The notes beneath the pieces are model-generated. The model worked only from the letters and a program-made list of their open reading frames with translations, had not been told where the DNA came from and ran no database searches. DNA of 64,000 nucleotides from Victivallales bacterium (GTDB lineage: Bacteria > Verrucomicrobiota > Lentisphaeria > Oligosphaerales > Oligosphaeraceae), in the NCBI GenBank assembly GCA_017417585.1, contig JAFPYX010000094.1:1-64000 (forward strand). Reading direction: 5' to 3'. This document shows positions 33,699 to 42,721 of the stretch, in pieces. The translations under genes and the position numbers were made by a program. Position 1 is the stretch's first letter, and every line of letters starts with the position of its first letter.

Positions 33699-34997
33699 AT
33701 GAACACGGATCTGGTCATCATAGGCGCCGGCGCGGCCGGGCTTTTCGCGGCCTGCGAGGCAGCGGACGCCGGTCTGAAAGCGGTTCTCCTGGAGCGTCGC
33801 CATCGCGCCGGCCTCAAACTGCTGATGTGCGGCAACAACCGCTGCAACCTCAGCCATGTCGGCACTGCGGATGAACTGCTGCGTGCCTATGGCAGTCCTG
33901 TCCGGGACTTTCTTGCGCCGGCCATCCGTGCCCTTCCCCCGTCGGATTTGCAGAGGTGGTTCCAGAGCCGGCTGGGGCTGCGCACCAAAATCCTGGGGAA
34001 TCGAATCTATCCCTACAGCGAAAAAGGCGACGACGTCCTTCACGCCTTCCTGGACCATCTGCGCGACAGGGATTTCCCCATTGCCTACAGCGCACCGGCG
34101 GAAGAGGTGCAACGCCTGGATGACGGCTTCCTCGTCCGCACGCCCAATTTTCACCTGGAGACGCGTTCACTTCTGCTCACCATCGGCGGCTTCTCCTATC
34201 CGCGGACCGGCTCGGTCGGCGACGGCGAGCGCTTCGGCAAGATGCTTGGCGTCCCTTTCGAAGAGGCCCGCGCGGGACTGGTCGGGCTGGAACTGCCGCC
34301 ACGGCATCCCCTGTCGCAGCTGTCCGGCAGCACTGACGTCCAGGAAGTCATCGTGACCGTTCCTTCCCTTCCCCCCGTGGCCGGGAACCTGCTCGTCGAG
34401 AATGGCGTGCTGCGCGGCGCCGCAGTCTTCGACCTTACCAGACTCGCGGCCAGGCATCGACTGGATGACTATTCACTGTCCATCGACTTCTTTCCGCACG
34501 AGTCCCTTCCCCAGCTTGAACGCCGTCTGAAAGCGATGCTAGCCCGCACCGGTTCCCCCCGCACCGCCATCAACGCACTGGGACTTCCGCCGATGGTCGC
34601 CGAAGCCCTGGCGGAGGACGGCGTGGCGACCGCTGGACAGCTCAAGGAATACCGTCCCGGCAAACTCTATCCCCGCCCGCTCAAGGAGGCCATTGTCACC
34701 ATCGGCGGCTTTGCCCGGAGCGCCTTCGACCCGGAGACGATGGAATGCCATCAACTGCCGGGACTCCATGCGGCCGGCGAGGTGCTGGACATCGACGGCC
34801 CCACCGGTGGCTACAACCTCCATGCGGCTTTCGCGACTGCGCAACTGGCCATCCGCCACCTCGCCGGACGGACGAGCCGCAAGGGGGCGGCGCCGGAGCC
34901 GCGCCGCCGCGACGACCGCCCTGCCTCTCGCCAGGGAGATCCACGCAAGTCCGCCTGGGGGAAGCACTTCTGGGATGGCAAACGCCCCACGCGGTAA
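33699..34997 (+). CDS. HI0933/YhiN-family NAD(P)/FAD-dependent oxidoreductase
   Basis: 432 residues. N-terminal FAD-binding VIIGAGAAGLFAACEAADAG, then the family signature MCGNNRCNLSH, TIGGFSYPRTGSVGDGERF, and the C-terminal PGLHAAGEVLDIDGPTGGYNLHAAFATAQLA. The family is widespread flavoproteins whose reaction is not established. The last ~35 residues are basic and low-complexity (KGAAPEPRRRDDRP), an unusual tail. Confidence 0.88.
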   Translation: MNTDLVIIGAGAAGLFAACEAADAGLKAVLLERRHRAGLKLLMCGNNRCNLSHVGTADELLRAYGSPVRDFLAPAIRALPPSDLQRWFQSRLGLRTKILGNRIYPYSEKGDDVLHAFLDHLRDRDFPIAYSAPAEEVQRLDDGFLVRTPNFHLETRSLLLTIGGFSYPRTGSVGDGERFGKMLGVPFEEARAGLVGLELPPRHPLSQLSGSTDVQEVIVTVPSLPPVAGNLLVENGVLRGAAVFDLTRLAARHRLDDYSLSIDFFPHESLPQLERRLKAMLARTGSPRTAINALGLPPMVAEALAEDGVATAGQLKEYRPGKLYPRPLKEAIVTIGGFARSAFDPETMECHQLPGLHAAGEVLDIDGPTGGYNLHAAFATAQLAIRHLAGRTSRKGAAPEPRRRDDRPASRQGDPRKSAWGKHFWDGKRPTR

Positions 34998-35209
34998 CGA
35001 GGAGAACAGACGCCAGTCCAGAAGAGTGCTGCCTGAGGCCATGCAGGCTCCCAGCTTCGACAGCCTGTTGCCCGAGGTCCAGACATCACCCAGGGGCAGC
35101 GGGAAGATTTCCTCGCTTTGGATTGCAGAGTCGCTTAGATGTATTATATTAAGCGTTTGCATTGTCATTTTCTTCAATCTGTCTTTCACCGAATTGTCAA
35201 GGAATTAAG

Positions 35210-35569
35210 ATGTCTGTCAAGATTCGTCTTCGTCGTACTGGCACGCGCAATGCCGCCTGCTGGCGCATTGTTGTCGCCGACGCCCGCTCTCCCCGCGATG
35301 GCCGTTTCATTGAGAACCTGGGTGTTTACGACCCGCGCCACGATGCCGAGAAGCTGGACCTGGAGCGTGCGAAGTACTGGCTGAGCAAAGGCGCCCAGCC
35401 TTCCGACACCGTAAAGGATATCATCAAGCGTGCTGAAGAAGGCAGGGCCTTCCCGCCGCGCAAGGCACAGAAACCGCAGGCCGCCCCGGCTCCCAAGAAG
35501 GTCGCCGCCCCGGCCGAAGCCGAAGCAGAGGCCCCGGCCGCCGAGGCAGAGGCCCCGGCCGAAGCCTAA
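35210..35569 (+). CDS. rpsP: 30S ribosomal protein S16
   Basis: 119 residues from the ATG at 35210 with AAGGA 7 bases upstream. The S16 core is [24 protein letters not shown]...[13 protein letters not shown]. From residue ~80 there is an Ala/Glu/Pro extension ([20 protein letters not shown]). First gene of the rpsP-khpA-trmD-rplS operon; a TATATT box lies near 35140. Confidence 0.97.
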   Translation: MSVKIRLRRTGTRNAACWRIVVADARSPRDGRFIENLGVYDPRHDAEKLDLERAKYWLSKGAQPSDTVKDIIKRAEEGRAFPPRKAQKPQAAPAPKKVAAPAEAEAEAPAAEAEAPAEA

Positions 35570-35634
35570 ACCTGTCATGAGCCGTTCTCCCTGCGTACGG
35601 ATACGGCGGAGGGAGTCATCTCATTCTTTTCATC

Positions 35635-36018
35635 ATGGCCTTTTCATTCCTGAAACGCCTGTTCGGCGCCGAACCCCAAGAGGGCGGCTCGTTGCCGCCA
35701 TTGGCGGACGGTGCGCCGCCGCCGGAATCCCCGGCGGCCTCCCCTGAGGCCGCGCCAGACGGGCGACCTGCCAATTTCGAGGCCCTGCAGAAATTCGTCC
35801 GCTATCTGGTCTGCAGTCTCGTGGACCATCCGGAGCAAGTCACCTTGTCCACGGCGGAAAAGCGCGACCTCACCATCATCCAGATCCACTGCGTCAAAAA
35901 AGACATCGGAAAAGTCATCGGCAAGAGCGGCAAGACCATCAGCGCCTTGCGTACGCTGGTCAACGGCGCCTCCGCGCATTCGCACCAGCGGGTGACGGTG
36001 GATGTCATGGACGAGTGA
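35635..36018 (+). CDS. khpA: KH-domain RNA-binding protein
   Basis: 127 residues. The C-terminal ~80 are the KhpA/YlqC KH domain with the GxxG loop in GKVIGKSGKTISALRTLV. The N-terminal ~45 residues (SFLKRLFGAEPQEGG, Pro/Ala-rich) are an extension absent from standard ~75-residue KhpA. Position between rpsP and trmD is the conserved one. It probably binds structured RNA together with KhpB. Confidence 0.9.
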   Translation: MAFSFLKRLFGAEPQEGGSLPPLADGAPPPESPAASPEAAPDGRPANFEALQKFVRYLVCSLVDHPEQVTLSTAEKRDLTIIQIHCVKKDIGKVIGKSGKTISALRTLVNGASAHSHQRVTVDVMDE

Positions 36019-36050
36019 ATCGCCGTCTTCGGCAACCGAAAGCCTTCGCC

Positions 36051-36719
36051 ATGCAGATTGACATCGTCAGTTTGTTCCCCTCCATCTGCCAGGGTGCCCT
36101 GCAGGAGTCCGTCATCGGGCGGGCATGGAAGGAAGGGATCGTCAAGCTTAATTTCGTGGACTTGCGCGACTACACGCACGACGCCCGCAAGACCGTCGAC
36201 GACACCCCGTATGGCGGCGGTGTCGGGATGGTTCTGCGTCCGGAGCCGCTCTTCGAGTGCCTGGCCGACCTGCGCACCGCGAAATCGCACGTGGTTTTGA
36301 TGAGTCCCCAGGGCAAGCCGTTCAACCAGGCCAAGGCCCGTGAATTCACCAAGTGCAAGCATCTCATCCTCATCTGCGGACACTACGAGGGCATTGACGA
36401 GCGCGCCCGGCAGTGCCTCATGGACGAGGAGGTCTCGATTGGCGACTACGTTCTGACCAACGGGGCCATCGCCGCGTGCGTCGTGACCGACGCGGTGGTG
36501 CGTCTGCTGCCCGGCGCCCTGGGCAAGGACGCCTCCAGCGACGAGGAGTCCTTCGGCAACGAGCCGTTGCTGGAATACCCCCATTTCACGCGTCCGGTCA
36601 ACTACAAGGGCATGCGCGTGCCCGAGGTGCTGCTTTCCGGCAACCACCAGGAGATTGCGGCATGGCGTCTGGAGCAGCGCATTTTGCGCACCGTCTCCCG
36701 CCGTCCGGACCTTCTGTAG
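36051..36719 (+). CDS. trmD: tRNA (guanine37-N1)-methyltransferase
   Basis: 222 residues from the ATG at 36051. SPOUT trefoil-knot motifs: DLRDYTHDARKTVDDTPYGGGVGM, ICGHYEGIDERA, EEVSIGDYVLTNGA, and the C-terminal PEVLLSGNHQEIAAWR. It methylates G37 to prevent frameshifting. rimM, normally next to it in this operon, is absent here. Confidence 0.97.
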   Translation: MQIDIVSLFPSICQGALQESVIGRAWKEGIVKLNFVDLRDYTHDARKTVDDTPYGGGVGMVLRPEPLFECLADLRTAKSHVVLMSPQGKPFNQAKAREFTKCKHLILICGHYEGIDERARQCLMDEEVSIGDYVLTNGAIAACVVTDAVVRLLPGALGKDASSDEESFGNEPLLEYPHFTRPVNYKGMRVPEVLLSGNHQEIAAWRLEQRILRTVSRRPDLL

Positions 36720-36761
36720 TCTTTTCCATCATCCCAAACCTACAGTTCCTAAGGAGTCCCC

Positions 36762-37109
36762 ATGAACACGATTCAAAAGATCCATCAGGAGAACATGAAG
36801 ACCGACGTGCCGACGATGAATGTCGGCGACACCGTCCAGGTCGGCTTCCGCATCGTCGAGAGCGGCAAAGAGCGTATTCAGAATTTCACCGGCGTCATCA
36901 TTGCCAAGAAAGGCACCGGCATCTCGCAGAGCCTCACGCTTCGCCGGGTCCAGGCGGGCCAAGGCGTGGAGCGTGTCGTTCCGATCCACTCCCCCCGTGT
37001 CGCCTCCTTCAAGGTGACCCGCCGCGGTCTGGTTCGCCGTGCCAAGCTGTATTATCTGCGCCACCAGGTCGGCAAGGCAGCCAAGGTCAAGGCCGCCGAC
37101 GAGAAATAG
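36762..37109 (+). CDS. rplS: 50S ribosomal protein L19
   Basis: 115 residues with AAGGAG 8 bases before the start. Family pattern VGDTVQVGFRIVESGKERIQNFTGVIIAKKG and VHSPRVASFKVTRRGLVRRAKLYYLR are intact. Last gene of the operon; a strong terminator follows after ~80 bases. Confidence 0.98.
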   Translation: MNTIQKIHQENMKTDVPTMNVGDTVQVGFRIVESGKERIQNFTGVIIAKKGTGISQSLTLRRVQAGQGVERVVPIHSPRVASFKVTRRGLVRRAKLYYLRHQVGKAAKVKAADEK

Positions 37110-37190
37110 CACTCGCCTTTCGTTTCCGTGCGCCCGGCCGCGCGGCGGGACACATCGTCGACGCCGCAGTCGCCGTGTCGATTTTTTCGT

Positions 37191-37218
37191 AAAAAAAGGC
37201 ACTTTTGTGCCTTTTTTT
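37191..37218 (+). terminator. Terminator of the rpsP-rplS operon
   Basis: Perfect AAAAAAAGGCAC-TTTT-GTGCCTTTTTTT hairpin, usable in both directions. Confidence 0.93.
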
Positions 37219-37255
37219 ACTATAGAGGCAATATATTTGTGGCAAATGGCCGGAC

Positions 37256-37885
37256 ATGACCGGGATTGAACAACCTTTCCGCTTTGAGAATCGAATTCGC
37301 GCGGAACATCCGGAAATCGCCGCCATTGCCGGCATTGACGAGGCAGGGCGCGGCCCCCTGGCCGGTCCGGTGGTGGTGGCGGCGGTCATCCTTCCCGCCC
37401 CGCCGGAGTCCTTCGACCTCCCCGTCAACGACTCCAAGCGTCTTTCCGAACACCAGCGCGAGGAATTGGCGCAGGCTCTGAAGGGCGACCGGCGTGTCCG
37501 CTATGCCATCGTGCAGCGCAGCGCCGCCGAGATAGACCGTCTGAATATCCTCCGCGCCACCCAGGACGCCATGCGCGAGGCCGCCTTGCAGGTCGGCGCC
37601 CAGTGGGCATTGGTGGATGGACTGGGCTTCCAGCCCTTCCCCGTCCCTGCTGATTTTCTGGTCAAGGGAGATGCGAACTCCGCCTCGATTGCCGCAGCCA
37701 GCATTCTCGCCAAAACCACCCGCGATGCCTGGATGGCCGAGCTGGATCGGCGCTATCCCGGCTATGGCTTCGCCAAACACAAGGGCTACGGCACTGCGGA
37801 ACACCTGGCCGCCCTGAACCGGCTGGGCCCGTGCCCGGAACACCGTCGTTCCTTCGGTCCCGTCGCCCAACCAACGCTTTTCTGA
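37256..37885 (+). CDS. rnhB: Ribonuclease HII
   Basis: 209 residues. Catalytic Asp-Glu-Asp-Asp set: GIDEAGRGPLAGPVVVAAVIL (DE), VDGLG (Asp) and FLVKGDANSASIAAASILAKTTRD (Asp near Ala-Lys). C-terminal GYGTAEHLAALNRLGPCPEHRRSF is typical. It removes ribonucleotides and RNA primers from DNA. Likely separate from rplS because of the terminator between. Confidence 0.96.
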   Translation: MTGIEQPFRFENRIRAEHPEIAAIAGIDEAGRGPLAGPVVVAAVILPAPPESFDLPVNDSKRLSEHQREELAQALKGDRRVRYAIVQRSAAEIDRLNILRATQDAMREAALQVGAQWALVDGLGFQPFPVPADFLVKGDANSASIAAASILAKTTRDAWMAELDRRYPGYGFAKHKGYGTAEHLAALNRLGPCPEHRRSFGPVAQPTLF

Positions 37886-37928
37886 AAAACTATCTAACTG
37901 ATTCATTCTTAGATAGTTAATTATAATA

Positions 37929-39707
37929 ATGCAAAAGCCTCCCCTTGATTTAGTCGAGCAATTGCGGAATCGCCTCGACCCCACTCCCTGCGCACTGGTC
38001 CGGCAACTTGTCGCGTCCGGCCATGAAGCATATATCGTCGGCGGCGCGATTCGCGACCTCCTTCTGAACGAGACTCCGAAGGACTACGACATCGCCACCT
38101 CGGCCACGCCGGAGGAGATCCGGAAAGTCTTCGGGCGTCGGCGTTGCCGCATCATCGGGCGCCGATTCCGTCTGGTCCACGTCTATGCCAATGGCGACCT
38201 CTTCGAGGTCTCGACCTTCCGCCGCGAACCCAATCACAAGGAACGCCAAGGCCGTCGTTCCGCGGAAGGCGAAGAGCACATCATCTGGAATGACAACTGC
38301 TTCGGCACTCTGGAAGACGACGCGACGCGGCGCGACTTCACCGCGAATTCGCTTTATTTCGACGTAACGGGCCCTCGCGGCATTGTGGACTTCTGGGGCG
38401 GCTACCAGGACATCCTCGACCGCCGCGTTCGCTGCATCGGGCAGCCGGTCGAGCGCCTGGAGGAGGATCCCGTTCGGATGCTTCGCGCCCTGAAGCTGGT
38501 AGGGCAATTCGGTTTTCGTCTGGAGAACAAGTTAGACGAAGCCATCCGCGAGATGGCCCCGGCCATCCGGCTGGCCTCCACCTCTCGGCTCTTCGAGGAG
38601 CTGCTCAAGATTCTGAAGAACCCTTTCGCGGGGCAGACCCTCCAGGTCATGCACGAGCATGGTTTCCTGGCGCATTTCTGGCCGACTTTGGAGGAATGCT
38701 GGAACGAGCAGGAAGGCGAGCTGGTCCGCCATCTTCTCAAGCTTCGTGGCGAGGCCATTCAGCGCGGGCACTACTCCGGTTCGCGGGGTCTAGCCCTCTC
38801 CACCGTGGCGATTCCCTTCCTGATGGCCGCGATGAACCCCGAGAACCCCACCGCATTCTGGACGGGGTCCCTGGCCTTCAACTCCACTGCGCTGCGCGCC
38901 TTGCGGCTGGTTTTCGAGGGCTTCCAGCTCCCCAACGCCTTCGCCCATCGCATTCTCGAAATCGCCAGCCTGGTCCCCTGGATTCTCAACGACACCAACC
39001 GCAAGCGGACCCTCCAGCACATCGAATACCGCTATGGACGGGCGCTGCTGGCGCTGCTCATCCAGGCCTTTGGCTGGGAAGGCTCCAAATTGCTTGGGAA
39101 TTACCCGGAGTTCTCTCCGGCGTATGGAAGCTGGGAGAACGAGGACGCCCCCGAAGACGAGGCGGACGCCCCGGCTACGGCCTTCGTCCCAGGCGCTGAT
39201 GGCGCGATGGCGTCCGCAGAAGACGGCGGCGAGCCCAAGCGCGTCAGGCATCAACGTTCCCGCCGCAAGGCCCCGACGGAGACCTCCACTGAAGCAACGC
39301 CGTCTGAAAATGGCGACCTTCCGGCACCGCCGGCTTCCGACGCGTCACCTGTGGCGCCTGCCACGACATCGCCGGATGAAGTCCCCCAAAAGCCTGCCAA
39401 GGCACGTCTCCTGCCTTTGAAAAAAGAGTCTTCAACCGAGTCGCCGGCCGTCCAGCTGCCCCGTCCGATCAAGCGTCTGGTTCGCAAGGCCACTGCGTCT
39501 CCCGCCAGCGAGAAACTGCTTCCTCTGCAGAAAACCGGCCCGCGGGTCGCGCTTCCCGACTTCGTTCCCGCCCCAGTGCCGGAGCAAGAGGTCGGTGCCT
39601 CCTTCCTGCCCCTCTCCCCCAAGAGGGCAAAGGCTTCCGCCAAGCCTGACTCCATCACGTTTTCGCCAACCGGTCAAGCCGCCTCCCGCAAGCGCAGGGA
39701 AAAGTAG
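37929..39707 (+). CDS. pcnB: Poly(A) polymerase / tRNA nucleotidyltransferase family protein, PcnB-like
   Basis: 592 residues. Class II nucleotidyltransferase head: IVGGAIRDLLLNETPKDYDIATSATPEEI, CRIIGRRFRLVHVYANGDLFEVSTFR, RRDFTANSLYFD, and EDPVRMLRALKL. The CRIIGRRFRLVHV wording favours poly(A) polymerase I over the CCA enzyme, and the one tRNA gene here already encodes CCA. Residues ~400-592 are a disordered Pro/Ala/Ser/Lys tail with basic clusters, probably for RNA or protein contacts. The start at 37929 follows a short AT-rich inverted sequence (TAACTATC...GATAGTTA around 37888-37921). Confidence 0.88.
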   Translation: MQKPPLDLVEQLRNRLDPTPCALVRQLVASGHEAYIVGGAIRDLLLNETPKDYDIATSATPEEIRKVFGRRRCRIIGRRFRLVHVYANGDLFEVSTFRREPNHKERQGRRSAEGEEHIIWNDNCFGTLEDDATRRDFTANSLYFDVTGPRGIVDFWGGYQDILDRRVRCIGQPVERLEEDPVRMLRALKLVGQFGFRLENKLDEAIREMAPAIRLASTSRLFEELLKILKNPFAGQTLQVMHEHGFLAHFWPTLEECWNEQEGELVRHLLKLRGEAIQRGHYSGSRGLALSTVAIPFLMAAMNPENPTAFWTGSLAFNSTALRALRLVFEGFQLPNAFAHRILEIASLVPWILNDTNRKRTLQHIEYRYGRALLALLIQAFGWEGSKLLGNYPEFSPAYGSWENEDAPEDEADAPATAFVPGADGAMASAEDGGEPKRVRHQRSRRKAPTETSTEATPSENGDLPAPPASDASPVAPATTSPDEVPQKPAKARLLPLKKESSTESPAVQLPRPIKRLVRKATASPASEKLLPLQKTGPRVALPDFVPAPVPEQEVGASFLPLSPKRAKASAKPDSITFSPTGQAASRKRREK

Positions 39708-39754
39708 CCATCGTCCCAAGCGTTTCGACCACGCAAGCTCACCACGTTCAAGCC

Positions 39755-41002
39755 ATGCATCTTCCCTGGAAATATACAGTTATCTTCGGGATCATCCTTA
39801 TCCATGTATTCATCCTTGCAATCTTTTTCGCACCGGATTTGCTAGCTCACTTCAGGAAAGACGCTCCCTCCCCCCAGCAAATCCAGCCATCGTCAACGGA
39901 TGAACCTCCTGTTGAACAACCCCCTTCAACGCCTGTCCTGGAGGATCCTGTAGAGCCGCCCAAGAACGTTGCCGCCAACACGACAACCACGCCGCCCAAG
40001 ACCCCCGCGGAAAGCCCTTCCGCAACGCCGCCCAAGAACGTTGCCGCCAACACGACAACCACGCCGCCCAAGACCCCGGCGGGAGGTCCTTCCGCAACGC
40101 CGCCCTCCGCCGCCAGCCATGGAGCGGCTCCCATGAGCAAGCTAAAGCCCTACCGGCAGGGGCACTACCATCAAGCCCTTCAGACGCTCCCGAAAAACCT
40201 CGCCACCGCCGTCGGCGAGGTCCGTTCCGGGATTCTCATCGACCTGGACACGCATGCCATCCTATGGGAGAAGGACTCGTCGAAAGTCTACCCGATCGCC
40301 TCGCTGACCAAGATGCTCACCTCATTGATGCTTCTGCAGCGCGTGGAGTCCACGCCCGGGCTCTCCCTGGACGGCACCACCATCAAAATCACCAAGGATG
40401 ACCGCGCCTATTTCAAGAACAACAAAATCAGCGGCGTCTATCTGGACGAAGGGGAGTCTTTCACTCTTCAGGAATACCTAAAATGCATGATCATCTCCTC
40501 TGCGAATGACGCTGCATACATTGTCGGCAAATACCTCGGCGACGGGAAAATCGAGACCGGAATCCAGCGGATGAACGAGCAGGCGAAAAAGCTCGGCCTC
40601 AATGACATGAGCTTCCACAACTCCAATGGCCTGCCCATCGACCGCAGCAAGGACCAGCGCATTGAAAACACCGGATCCGCGCTCTCCATCGCCTATCTCG
40701 CCGAATGCGTGATGGCCTCACCGGAGTACATGCGATGGGCCGGCACCGCGCGCGACTCCATCATGCACCGCAACAAGCCCTTTGATCTGAATTCCACCAA
40801 CCATCTGCTGCGAAACCGCGTCCCCGGCGTCACCGGCCTAAAGACGGGCTACACGAACACCGCCGGATACTGCATTGCCGTCTCCTGCACCCGTGAAAAG
40901 CGAACGATGCTCCTGGTGGTGATGGGCGTGCGCAACCGGGACAGGCGCGACACCATCGCCAGACAGCTTCTCGACTGGGCCTTCCAGCAACCCGCCAAAT
41001 AG
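39755..41002 (+). CDS. D-alanyl-D-alanine carboxypeptidase (S11 family)
   Basis: 415 residues. Penicillin-binding motifs SxxK in IASLTKMLTSL, SxN in SSANDAA and KTG in GLKTGYTNTAGY. N-terminal TM anchor (~5-28), then a Pro/Thr-rich linker containing a 24-residue unit (PPKNVAANTTTTPPKTPA...) twice. It trims the terminal D-Ala of peptidoglycan pentapeptides in the periplasm. It lacks the C-terminal amphipathic helix of PBP5, the N-terminal anchor taking that role. Confidence 0.9.
   Translation: MHLPWKYTVIFGIILIHVFILAIFFAPDLLAHFRKDAPSPQQIQPSSTDEPPVEQPPSTPVLEDPVEPPKNVAANTTTTPPKTPAESPSATPPKNVAANTTTTPPKTPAGGPSATPPSAASHGAAPMSKLKPYRQGHYHQALQTLPKNLATAVGEVRSGILIDLDTHAILWEKDSSKVYPIASLTKMLTSLMLLQRVESTPGLSLDGTTIKITKDDRAYFKNNKISGVYLDEGESFTLQEYLKCMIISSANDAAYIVGKYLGDGKIETGIQRMNEQAKKLGLNDMSFHNSNGLPIDRSKDQRIENTGSALSIAYLAECVMASPEYMRWAGTARDSIMHRNKPFDLNSTNHLLRNRVPGVTGLKTGYTNTAGYCIAVSCTREKRTMLLVVMGVRNRDRRDTIARQLLDWAFQQPAK
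39957..40100. repeat. 72-bp tandem duplication inside the carboxypeptidase gene
   Basis: CCGCCCAAGAACGTTGCC recurs 72 bases later with the following sequence almost unchanged (CCGCGGAAAGCC versus CCGGCGGGAGGT near the unit end). In frame, 24 codons. Confidence 0.85.
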
Positions 41003-41080
41003 CCGCCCGCAGGGAATGCGGGATGTGGGCGCACGGGCATCGGGAGGACTTGGGACGCCGGACGCCGTAGTTTTTAGGAA

Positions 41081-41101
41081 CCAACCTCCAACCTCCAACC
41101 T
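41081..41101. repeat. Period-7 array before the GT2 gene
   Basis: CCAACCT three times, five bases before the ATG at 41107. Confidence 0.75.
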
Positions 41102-41106
41102 TCTTC

Positions 41107-41802
41107 ATGAAGCTTTCCGTCATCATTCCCGTCTTCAACGAAGTCAAGACCATCAGTCAGGTCATTGACGCCGTGCGCCATTGCGGTGTCAAAGATTTGG
41201 AGATCATCGTGGTGGATGACTGCTCCACGGACGGGACCTCCGCGTTGCTGGATTCGCTTCCCCCCTCCCCCGACCTGGTAGTCGCCCACCACGACCACAA
41301 CCAGGGAAAGGGCGCCGGCATCCGCACCGCGCAGAAGCTGGTATCCGGGGATGTCGTCATCATCCAGGACGCCGACCTGGAGTATTCCCCTTCGGAATTC
41401 CCCCAGATGTTCCAGCTCATCGAGGAAGGCAAGGCGGACGCCGTCTTCGGCAGCCGCTACTCCGGGCGGGTGATTCTGGTGGACACGTGGATTCACTACA
41501 AGGGCAACCAGTGGCTCACGGGCTTCTCCAATTTCTGCTCCAATCTCCATTTGACGGACATGGAGACCTGCTACAAGATGATCCGGGCCGACCTCTTCAA
41601 GTCCTTCCATCTGGAATGCAATCGTTTCGGCTTCGAGCCCGAGATCACAGCGAAGCTCTCAAGGCTCCATGCGCGCATTTACGAAGTGCCCATCTCCTAT
41701 ACCGCCCGCCCCTACGACGAAGGCAAGAAAATCGGCTGGAAAGACGGCATAGCGGCATTGTGGTACATCATGAAATACAACTGGTTCGTACACAGAATCT
41801 AA
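41107..41802 (+). CDS. Family 2 glycosyltransferase, dolichol-phosphate-mannose-synthase-like
   Basis: 231 residues. GT-A motifs: SVIIPVFNEVKTI, VVDDCSTDGT, IIQDADLEYSP (DxD) and FGSRYSGR. The end KKIGWKDGIAALWYIMKYNW is the usual DPM1/GtrB-like tail. No TM helix beyond the C-terminal hydrophobic patch. It likely transfers a sugar from a nucleotide donor to a polyprenyl phosphate, feeding GT-C enzymes such as the one at 56763. Confidence 0.88.
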   Translation: MKLSVIIPVFNEVKTISQVIDAVRHCGVKDLEIIVVDDCSTDGTSALLDSLPPSPDLVVAHHDHNQGKGAGIRTAQKLVSGDVVIIQDADLEYSPSEFPQMFQLIEEGKADAVFGSRYSGRVILVDTWIHYKGNQWLTGFSNFCSNLHLTDMETCYKMIRADLFKSFHLECNRFGFEPEITAKLSRLHARIYEVPISYTARPYDEGKKIGWKDGIAALWYIMKYNWFVHRI

Positions 41803-41894
41803 CTTCCAGGCTTGCGGCGACTTTGCGTTTTCGGGAGTCAAGGTCTTGTAATCCCTCGGTTTCCCACCGTAATACCATTTGAATTCATAGAACG

Positions 41895-42641
41895 ATGAAA
41901 ATTGCGGTCCTTGCGGACATCCATTCCAATCTAGAGGCACTTCATGCGGTGCTGTCCCATGCTCGGGCGCAAGGCATCACAAAATTCGTGTGTCTTGGCG
42001 ACGTCGTGGGCTATAACGCCAACCCCCACGAGTGCATGGAGGAAGTGCGTTCCCTGGATCTCCTGGGCATCGTGATGGGCAACCACGATGCCGTCGCCTG
42101 TGGGCAGCAGTCGCTTTACGGCTTCAATCCCTATGCGGCCCAGGCGGCGGAATGGACGCGCAACCAGCTCTCCGATGAAGAGCAGACCTGGCTGGCCGGC
42201 CTTCCCTACAAGCAGGACATCCTCATCGACTCGCCGATGACGCGCTTCTCCATCGTCCACGCCAGCCTGAACCGTCCGGACTCCTGGGAATATGTCTTCG
42301 ACACGCATGAGGCGGATGTCTCCATGCAATTCCAGTGGATGCCGCTGTGCTTCATCGGGCACACCCATTCGCCGCTGGCCTTCGAGCGTTCGCTGATCGA
42401 GACCATCGGCGGCGCCTACGATGTGGTCCGTCTCAATCCAGACCACAAGTACCTGGTCAACTGCGGCAGCGTCGGCCAGCCACGCGACCGGGACCCGCGC
42501 GCCGCCTACGTGACATACGATCTGGACAAGGGCGCCATCCAGCTTCACCGTGTGACCTATGATGTGGCCGCCGCCCAGAAGAAGATTCTCGCGGCAGGGC
42601 TTCCCGAGTATTGTGCCACTCGCCTGGCGGCGGGGCGATGA
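41895..42641 (+). CDS. Calcineurin-like metallophosphoesterase
   Basis: 248 residues. Dimetal motifs in order: DIHSNLEAL, GDVVGYNANP, GNHDAVACG, and GHTHSPLAF. It belongs to the YfcE/MJ0936-like single-domain phosphodiesterases; the substrate is unknown. Only 80 bases separate it from the heptosyltransferase gene, so they may be co-transcribed. Confidence 0.88.
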   Translation: MKIAVLADIHSNLEALHAVLSHARAQGITKFVCLGDVVGYNANPHECMEEVRSLDLLGIVMGNHDAVACGQQSLYGFNPYAAQAAEWTRNQLSDEEQTWLAGLPYKQDILIDSPMTRFSIVHASLNRPDSWEYVFDTHEADVSMQFQWMPLCFIGHTHSPLAFERSLIETIGGAYDVVRLNPDHKYLVNCGSVGQPRDRDPRAAYVTYDLDKGAIQLHRVTYDVAAAQKKILAAGLPEYCATRLAAGR

Positions 42642-42721
42642 ATGAAGAGCGGGGCGATTCCAAAACGCGCCATTGGAATTGCCTCAAATGACGCCGTGGC
42701 GTTTTCGCGAATCAGCCTGCG

